From: Candolleomyces eurysporus
Lineage: Eukaryota > Basidiomycota > Agaricomycetes > Agaricales > Psathyrellaceae
NCBI GenBank assembly: GCA_027579435.1
Contig: JANBPK010001388.1
Location: 1 to 16,785, forward strand
Direction of reading: 5' to 3'
Length of the DNA: 16,785 nt
Every line of letters begins with the position of its first letter. Within the stretch, counting starts at the first letter, position 1. Positions 10,501-16,785 of the stretch are shown here, one piece after another. The translations under genes and the position numbers were made by a program. Below the pieces are notes generated by a model. The model saw nothing but the letters and a program-made list of their open reading frames with translations. It did not search any database and was not told the DNA's origin.

Positions 10501-10968
10501 TTGCATGACGGCCAGCGTATCGTCTCCGGCTCTCGCGATAAGACTATTCGAATCTGGGATGCGGCAGCAGGGACGCAGCTAGGAGTGCCGCTACAAGGGC
10601 ACACAGATTGGGTGCGGTCTGTCGCAATCTCGCCTAATGGCAAGCACATCATCTCTGGCTCTGACGACAGGACAATTCGGATCTGGGATGCGGAGACGGG
10701 GACACANGTGGGAGAGCCGCTACGGGAGCACAGCGGCGATGTCAATTCTGTCGCAATCTCGCCTGACGGCAAGCACATCGTCTCTGGGTCTTCCGACAGG
10801 ACGATTCGGATCTGGGATTTGGAGACGGGGAAGCAGGTGGGGGAGCCGCTACGAGGCCACTCACAGGATGTGTTGTCTGTCGCCATTTCGCCTGATGGCA
10901 AGCACATTGTCTCTGGCTCCTGGGATAAAACAGTTCGGATTTGGAATGCAGAAGGGATATTGGTCTGA
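7525..10968 (+). CDS. DUF2235 (Tle1-like) alpha/beta hydrolase fused to six WD40 repeats
   Basis: Thirteen exons: 7525-7570, 7632-7688, 7747-7883, 7949-8112, 8172-8251, 8305-8357, 8411-8451, 8507-8761, 8819-9049, 9104-9340, 9389-9822, 9880-10122, 10183-10968; all introns are GT-AG with matching phases. About 920 residues. Hydrolase motifs in order: IDGTANQFG (about 70-78), nucleophile elbow GFSRG with Ser164, WDTVSSIG with Asp279, [10 protein letters not shown] (about 305-315), GTHSDIGGG with His352. Ser, Asp and His fit the catalytic triad of DUF2235/Tle1 enzymes, which cleave phospholipid esters in bacteria; the fungal substrate is unknown. Residues 435-660 form a charged, partly helical linker with no P-loop. 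WD40 repeats start at residue 667 and run to the stop. No signal peptide is seen, so it is probably cytosolic. In exon 13 one extra G after the N at 10310 shifts the frame inside the first repeat; the repeat period is 130 there and 129 elsewhere, so a sequencing error is likely. If real, the protein would lose five WD repeats. Confidence 0.9.
10203..10968 (+). repeat. Six tandem 129 bp WD40-coding units
   Basis: Units start at 10203, 10333, 10462, 10591, 10720 and 10849. The first step is 130 bp because of the extra G; all the others are exactly 129 bp (43 codons). The unit is L-x-G/E-H ... [17 protein letters not shown] ... D-x-T-I-R-I-W-D-x-E-T-G-x-Q-V-G-x-P. Units 4 and 5 share long identical nucleotide runs, so they duplicated recently or are being homogenised. 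The last unit ends at WNAEGILV before its closing strand. Six units is one short of the usual seven-bladed propeller. Confidence 0.95.
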
Positions 10969-12269
10969 GAACGAGGTCCTTCCTATGCTGTTCCTTTCTT
11001 TGGCATCTTTATCGCTATGCTTTATCAATACGTAATTCTTTACAGCTTTGAGCGCGTCCAGATTTTTTCTTCTATAATACTCCAGTGAATGTCATCCTGT
11101 ATCTTTTGCAGAGCGACCTCACATGACGACGCACCGTACAAATGATCATTGAGATATGTTCGATGTATGAAACCCTCATGGAAGTGTATGATGCAAGTGC
11201 GAAAGCGTCGAACTTGAACGGACCTGATTACCTGTTCATCTGTTCTCATTGCAGAATTTGAGGCTGGTATCCTTCTTTATGTTCTGTATGACGCGATGAC
11301 GAATCACAGTCTCTGGCTTTTGCGCCATGTGGGCTGATGCTTGCTCGACTCGCTCACTCAATCATCATTCGGTTCTTATTCTCTCAACTATATGCGCACT
11401 CCAGTTCCAGCTCCGAGGGCAAAGCTTCTGTCATAGGCGTTTTGAGGGGTCACTATTGCACACGAAGATAGCAACTGTTGATCCCTCCATACCTGATTTT
11501 ACCAATTCGTACATACGTACAGACTGCAGACGAGGGGGGCAACCATCTTCCATCGACTGCGATCACCCTCAAATACAATCTGCTCTGCCTCAGGCCTCGT
11601 GATCTAGTAGGGAAGAAAGTAAGACGTAGTTGGGCCAAGTCTTTCCTTTTCTCTCGCTTAGTTCAACATTTCCTCCTTATCAGCTTACGTCTTTACACAT
11701 TCATGACCAAGGTATGCAAACATTCACAGGTCCAAACGACGTCGCGGCGGGACATATTACACGACAGACAAGGGCAACAGCAGGTGTGTGATGGATCGGC
11801 GCCTTGTGCTTCAGTCAGGTTGTCAGAGATCCATGGAGGAGGTGCGTGGAACACGACTATGAATGGTGTTAGAACCGAGGGGTGGGGACGGAGTGAGTGG
11901 GAGAGCGAGAGCACCCACCAGAACTATCATCAACTACCCTCTCGTTCATGGAACCCGCCCCTATGGTAGTCGTGGCCAGCATTGGTGTCCACCAATCAAA
12001 CGCCGTTCGGAGCCTCTGGTCCCAACTTTGTCGGAGAATCGAGCGGCGAACATCTCGGTCTTCGGGAGAGAAGATGAGATAAGATGATCGACTCTGGTCA
12101 CAGCCACCCAATCAGCGTTCAAGCTCGACGGGATGGTCGTTCGACGTTGACCTTTCCCTCTCTACCCCCTGCTCATGCCGCCCCATTCTCTCCTTGATCA
12201 ACCGGGTCTCGACCGTCTTCCACCTTCCCACACATAGAAATCGGTGTCCAAAGAGACGTTGGAGAGAGG
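10969..12269. other. Intergenic stretch with no supported gene
   Basis: Follows the stop of the DUF2235-WD40 gene. Its first 100 bp are AT rich, as expected for a 3' UTR. An open frame at 11478-11969 and overlapping frames on both strands around 11860-12110 have no recognised motif, no ATG in good context and no splice pattern. From about 12180 weak similarity to the 5' part of the zinc-finger gene begins. Confidence 0.5.
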
Positions 12270-13010
12270 GCTCCGCACTCATGAGGATCAATCTAGATCT
12301 TGCGTGAGGTCATTTCTTTCAGCGTACGTACCTCCAGAAACGTCGATAGGTTATCCTTACGATTGACCGCTAGCTTGCGCCATCCCTCTATCAGTGTCCA
12401 CCCCGCTCTACCTCTCGTGTGGCCTCGTCCTGTGCTCTAGCGACACCACTTTGCGAGCCCCACTGCTTCAGCCTTCTCCAACTCTCTAACTCTCGAACGC
12501 ACGACAATCAGATCTCCTGGAGGTACTCGAGGGCGAACTCGCCAAGCAGGAAGAAACGGAAAGCATATTGCAGGGGGAGGAGCGGAACGCCCCGCTGAAT
12601 CTTTTCCAAAGCCCCACCCGTACCAGCAGCGCCGACGATAAAATTCTTCCAATTGGCGAATAGGGTATTACATCGTCATATACCCGACCACCTCCGCCTT
12701 CACAGCAACCCTCTCCATTGTCAAAGCCCGGACTCGTTCACCCGAAATGGTTCCTGTTCCTCGACTTCCGGTGAGCCGTACGCCCATCTGGGGTTTTCAG
12801 GGATAGGTCGAGGTCTTTCAAGAGCCTGGTGCAGCCTGGCGCGAGAGGGTTGTATCTACCGCCTCCAGCAACCAGGAAGATGACTTGAAGGACAAAGATC
12901 GAGGGAAGAGACGGATGAAGGCTCAGAGCGGTCGTGACCGAGGCAAGGAGAAAGAGACGGCGGATGCTGTACGGGATGTGGCGGATGCCCGTCAGGGAAC
13001 AAGGACTTGT
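12270..13010 (+). pseudogene. Decayed copy of the C2HC5 zinc-finger gene, opposite strand
   Basis: The plus strand here aligns with the minus strand of 3167-3990 over nearly the whole gene. Recognisable blocks: the intron donor region GTACGTACC (about 12320-12330); the finger core, where CGLVLC is kept but the Cys two codons before it has become Tyr and the frame is lost soon afterwards; GAGGGCGAACTCGCC (about 12528-12542) matching the coiled-coil start; GTCTTTCAAGAGCCTGGTGCAG (about 12816-12837) matching the RPFKNLVQ segment; and GGAGAAAGAGA with GGATGCTGTAC near the C-terminus. Many indels and stops break the frame. Weak similarity goes on past the stop codon position to about 13085, including a GTACGT near 13014. 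It is directly upstream of a DUF2235 gene in the same orientation, as the intact gene is on the other strand. Confidence 0.8.
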
Positions 13011-13770
13011 TGGTACGTGACACCTCTGCCTTGCATATGGTTCATGAATTTACTGGCTGGCTAGCAGGCTCTCGTTCCGCGCTTCACCTATTGTGCTTCA
13101 TCACTCGATCATGTAAAACTCAACGAACACCAATTGACCATCTTTTCTTCCGTCGCTTCTCTTTTGCATTCGTGCGAGTTGACCGAGTTTTGTGCTCATT
13201 GTTTCGCTTCTGCATTGACTCTGGGTCCTCCCAGGCTTTCATTCCTCCATCTTCGGCGCAGCACGTTGAACCGCTGTCTCCACTTCTGTTCATCGAATTT
13301 CCACCCCTGCGTCGCTTCACCTTTTTCTGGTTCACTTCAAGGGCTATTTTGTGGGCAACACTCACTCAAGTTGGCTAATTGGTCACGGCGTGCAGAAGAA
13401 CTCTCAATTCCGCCCCAGCGCAAATTTGGTGCGTCGAATTATCTTCCTGACTCCTACCTCAATCAGCACCAATTATATCCATAATTTGTTATCGAACATT
13501 CCTTCCTTCAACAGCTCTATACGCACCCAGTCAAGATAGCGCTGGCATCTCTTCCAGACACACACTTCGCACCACAGTCCTATGTACGTGTACTCCTCCC
13601 TTCCCAGGCTCCCGGATTGTCATAGCTCTAACTCATCGCGTCAGGCCTAAAATACCCGAACATTGAATATACGCATGATCGAGAGCTATTCAGCCCGTTC
13701 GCCAAACCATTGAATCTCTTCTCGAAGTTGATAGCGTGAATGGGAGTTTCAGCAGACAAGATATATGGAT

Positions 13771-14109
13771 ATGGACTTGCCGCTAGCGACTATTCAAGGC
13801 GATGGACGGATTTCTGTAAGCTTCGTTCTCTCAGGGCCTACCATCTGACCTTTTTGTTTTAAGCAAACAGCGAACGCAATCGATTCGCGACAGCTCCGGC
13901 TTCCCACCATCTCAATCTCTTGAGGCTACCAGCAAACGGAGATACCAGGCCTCTCAACTCAATGTCTTCCCGCAACGTTCTCAGATCCCATCTACGAGGG
14001 AGTGCACTCGTGCGTTCATTTCTTTCGCTACCTTTTTATCTCAGTCAATATCTCAGTCAACTACTCACGTTTCCTTCTCGGCCGCGGTGGCGTACAGGTT
14101 GAATGGTGA
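13771..14109 (+). CDS. Possible small three-exon gene, unknown function
   Basis: Tentative. Exon 1 13771-13815, exon 2 13871-14009, exon 3 14057-14109 would give 78 residues. The first intron has GTAAGC and a CAG acceptor, the second GTGCGT and a CAG acceptor; all phases agree and the start has an AT-rich upstream. The peptide is Ser/Arg/Gln rich, starts MDLPLATIQGDGRIS and ends GGVQVEW. No family recognised. The second acceptor lies within a duplicated TATCTCAGTCAA, so the splice choice is ambiguous. Chance is a serious alternative for so short a frame. Confidence 0.2.
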
Positions 14110-14185
14110 AGGTGTCTTTGCTCATGTACCCCGGGGCAAGTATGGCTGAACCTTCCCCTTGGATGGGAAAGGGTGCAGATGTGTA

Positions 14186-14289
14186 GAGAACGATCTGATC
14201 GAAGAAATGTAGATTCGGCGCCTTTCAAGGCAACAAACTAGGTTAGATGAGCGTCAACGGTCATAGGGCTCATCCAGCTTCCTGACCTC
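14186..14289 (+). repeat. Dispersed repeat, copy 2
   Basis: Aligns on the same strand with 985-1094. Both copies lie in non-coding DNA near DUF2235 genes, but in opposite orientation relative to those genes, so the repeat is not simply part of the inverted gene duplication. Confidence 0.6.
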
Positions 14290-14855
14290 ATACACGGAAT
14301 TGCCTGAGACCCTGAGCCATGCCTCGCGACTGCCTCGCGATGGGCGTAGTTCGGCTCACGTTGATATGGAGAACAAGGACAGCTCCGCATGTCCCGGGAC
14401 ACGTCGTATCGCCTGTCACCATCGTTGTAAGGGTTTCTTTGAGCTTTCTGATTCGTTCGAGCCTCGAGGAGGTTTGCAGGGATTTGCAGGTGGCGCCGAA
14501 GGTGTGAACATTTGGCTCTTCTTATTGGATCCCGAGCGCCTCACCAGTCTCCTGTCACTATTGATATCTTCATTTAAAGGCGAAACCAACGTGGTGATGG
14601 CGGAAGTCTTTATGTCGCAGCATTCGTGTTCCATGACTCAATACTCAGGTTTGCCCCAAATTCCATTTGACGTTCTCGCGTTCTGAAAATTTATACTCGT
14701 GGCGAAATAATTCAACATGCGATAACCCTCGAGGCAGACACACTTCATTTCACCTCTATGGGCGACAATCAGTTCATGAAATGTCATCTGTCATTATACC
14801 GATGTTGAAAACGTTTCACTCAATTTTGGGCACAAGGTAAACCCCGAACCGTTGG

Positions 14856-14862
14856 TATATAG
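14856..14862 (+). promoter_or_regulatory. TATA box of the right DUF2235 gene
   Basis: TATATAG 59 bp upstream of the ATG at 14921, identical to the heptamer before the left DUF2235 gene. Confidence 0.5.
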
Positions 14863-14920
14863 AGCATGCTTCCCACTCCTCCGTCGACAGCTTCTCAACC
14901 CCTAGTATTACCTCTGGATC

Positions 14921-16785
14921 ATGGAAGCGAGGAAGCGCGTCGTTGAGGTTGACGACCTTCCGGGTGAGTACTGACTGAATGCTATCCCCTGTGACGAAGT
15001 CATTGACATCTTCACTCAGAGCACGATGCAAAAGGGAGCCACAATCGTCGAGGTCCTCCCCATAAAGCGCCTCGTGGTAAGCACGAATTTGTACCCAACG
15101 TCGAGATCAGATGACTGACGCCGTTCGGCAGAGAACGACACTGAAGATTGTGATTGCCGTTGCTGTCCGAAACACTCGCGACCGAAACCTGAGTTGAAGA
15201 CGATGCCTTGCGGCCACAAGATGGGTGGCCGGAATCTCATTGTCTGCATTGACGGCACTGCGAATCAGTTTGGGACGAAGGTGCGTGCATACATACTAAC
15301 GGGACACGCGAGTCCCGCCGACTTGTCATTAACTCGTTGTGCTAGAACACAAATGTCATCGAGCTCTACAATCTCATCCTGAAGGGGCCCGACGACGACC
15401 AATGTACCTGGTACAATAGCGGAATCGGGACATACGCTCGACCGCACTGGAGGTCCCTGAAATATGGAAAGCAAGTTCTGTGGCACAAGGTCGACTTGGC
15501 GATCGCCTGGTAAGTCATTTGATTACCCTACGATGTCGACTCCTGATTTCTATCAACGATGTACAGGAATTTCGAAAAGACTGTCCAAGGTGCCTATCGG
15601 TGGCTGGCAGACAATTACCAGGAGGGTGATTGTATTTTTTTGTTCGGTAAGCGACCTACCCTTTCAATGACGAACCGCTGTTGAATAGTGGCTAGGTTTC
15701 TCCCGTGGAGCCTTCCAAGTCCGCGCGCTGTCGGCGATGATTGAAAAGGTACGTTGCTCGTCCAATCTCCCCGAATTTGCTATTCAACGAACGCAGGTCG
15801 GCCTTATACATAAGGGAAACGAGATGCAGATCCCTTTGTGAGTATCTCGGACCTATCCAGTAAGCTATGATCGTTTGATCCTTACACGATCGTGCTTCAT
15901 TACAGTGCATACGAGCTCTACGCAGACCCAACCAGCAACGAAGAATGGGCTGATCCCGTTGGATTGGCTAAGCCGGATGTGTCGATAGGCAAACCGACGT
16001 GGGGAGAACGCTTCAAAGAAGCGCTGGGATTGGCGGAAAAGAAGGCTTCCCCGGAGTCAGGAGAGGTATCGATGGCCGAACGGTTCAAACAAGCGTTCTC
16101 GCGCCCAGATGTTAGAGTTCATTTTGTCGGAGCGTGGTATGTGATATTTGGATCAGCGTCAACGATTTCACACTCATATCCTTAACAAGGGACACGGTCT
16201 CTTCCATCGGCGTTGCAAGAGGGAAGCGGGTGTTACCTGGAACGACAGAGGGCATGACTCACGTCTGCTATTTTCGTCACGCATTGGCTTTGGACGAGCG
16301 AAGAGTGAAGTTCCTGCCTGAGTATGCGTGGGGAGGCACATCCTTGCGCCCTCCCGGGGTAGAAGCCAAGGACAAATCGGGCCGAAGGAGTCATAGTGAC
16401 CGCGTTCATCCGCAAGTATTGGAAGTATGGTTCCCTGGAGGACACTCCGACATGTAAGTTCCTCGTCATTACTCGTCCTCTGGCTGTTCGATGATAACCT
16501 TGCATTGTAGCGGCGGTGGAAACGCCAACAACGCCGGGATGGATCGTAGTCGGCCACCTTTGCGGTGGATGGCATCGCAAGCCGTCGAGGTTGGCCTTCG
16601 GGTAGGCACGTACAAACGCAAACTCTTATCCACCGAGCAAATCGAGTTTCAAGAATCGCTGAAAGGATTCTGGTGGCATCTTTTCGAAATGCTTCCTTTC
16701 CACCGGCTTACCTTTGCGAGAAGTCAGCCTGGCATCAACGGCACTACGCGATTGTAGGTCTTCCGAATACCAGCCCATTCTTCCG
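14921..16785 (+). CDS. DUF2235 (Tle1-like) hydrolase gene, 3' part beyond the right edge
   Basis: Ten exons are visible: 14921-14963, 15020-15076, 15132-15280, 15346-15509, 15567-15646, 15696-15748, 15797-15837, 15906-16136, 16190-16453, 16511-16753; the next intron runs off the window. Exons 2 and 4-7 (57, 164, 80, 53 and 41 nt) have exactly the lengths of the gene at 7525. The N-terminus has a Cys-rich stretch (CDCRCCPKH) before [20 protein letters not shown]. The nucleophile elbow GFSRG sits at the start of exon 6, WDTVSSIG spans exons 8-9, and GGHSDIGGG spans exons 9-10, so the whole catalytic triad is present. Exon 9 carries a basic insertion (about 16348-16405) that is absent from the copy at 7525. 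No frameshift or stop is seen, so it is probably functional. Whether it also ends in WD40 repeats cannot be told from this window. Confidence 0.9.

Larger units (their letters stand above)
13011..14920. other. Intergenic region before the second complete-looking DUF2235 gene
   Basis: Contains pyrimidine-rich DNA (13120-13550), a weak three-exon candidate at 13771-14109, a 12 bp direct repeat TATCTCAGTCAA at 14037-14060, the second arm of the dispersed repeat (14186-14289) and the TATA box at 14856. An open stretch at about 13647-13738 (KYPNIEYTHDRELFSPF) resembles coding sequence but has no identified start. The frame at 14300-14686 starts with TTG and shows no recognisable motif. Confidence 0.5.

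Noticed and set aside
10194..10907. Long open frame on the minus strand opposite the WD40 array
   Set aside because: It is the antisense shadow of the regular 129 bp repeat; its peptide is just the repeat read backwards, with no domain or promoter.
10203..10968. Regular 129 bp repeats as a CRISPR or satellite array
   Set aside because: The period is a multiple of three, there are no spacers, and each unit encodes a standard WD40 repeat in frame with a spliced gene.
11478..11969. Plus-strand frame of 163 codons
   Set aside because: No ATG at the start, no motif, and overlapping frames on the other strand are equally open.
14300..14686. Plus-strand frame of 128 codons
   Set aside because: It starts with TTG, has no motif, and its 5' side borders the dispersed repeat.
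15016..15258. Minus-strand frame of 80 codons
   Set aside because: It is the antisense of exons 2 and 3 of the DUF2235 gene on the plus strand.

Overview
The window looks like nuclear DNA of a filamentous fungus, most likely an agaricomycete basidiomycete. This is inferred from genes split into many short exons by 47-68 bp GT-AG introns, pyrimidine-rich tracts before start codons, and the protein families present. The sequence is draft quality: single N bases lie at 3227, 3439, 6696, 10310 and 10707. Two apparent frameshifts fall beside an N or in a G homopolymer, so they may be sequencing errors.

The dominant theme is a small cluster of DUF2235 genes. These encode alpha/beta hydrolases related to the Tle1-like catalytic domain of bacterial type VI phospholipase effectors. 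There are four copies. (1) A partial minus-strand gene (544 down to the left edge) has an intact N-terminus. (2) A minus-strand pseudogene (about 2000-1451) has in-frame stops, a 17 bp deletion and a 9 bp duplication. (3) A complete 13-exon plus-strand gene (7525-10968) carries the hydrolase domain followed, after a helical linker, by six 43-residue WD40 repeats. (4) A second plus-strand gene (14921 to beyond the right edge) preserves the same exon lengths. All copies share splice positions, which is how the introns were placed.

Between the copies on the minus strand are two other genes. One (5115-4270) encodes a 281-residue Cys/His-rich protein with a Pro/Thr-rich N-terminus. The other (4147-3167) encodes a protein with the C2HC5 zinc finger of the ASC-1/TRIP4 family, whose yeast relative is the ribosome-quality-control factor Rqt4. 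A decayed copy of the zinc-finger gene lies on the opposite strand at about 12270-13010, directly upstream of DUF2235 copy 4. The order zinc-finger gene then DUF2235 therefore occurs twice in opposite orientations, which suggests an inverted segmental duplication followed by decay.

The hydrolase-WD40 protein is the most interesting object. It joins a putative lipase-like effector directly to a tandem array of near-identical WD repeats that vary mostly at the exposed blade positions, with no NACHT nucleotide-binding domain visible. By analogy with fungal NLR proteins of the HET-E/HNWD type, it could be a recognition or defence protein; this role is inferred. The remaining stretches (545-1450, 2001-3166, 5116-7524, 10969-12269, 13010-14920) hold no gene I can support firmly, apart from one weak three-exon candidate at 13771-14109 and a dispersed repeat at 985-1094 and 14186-14289.
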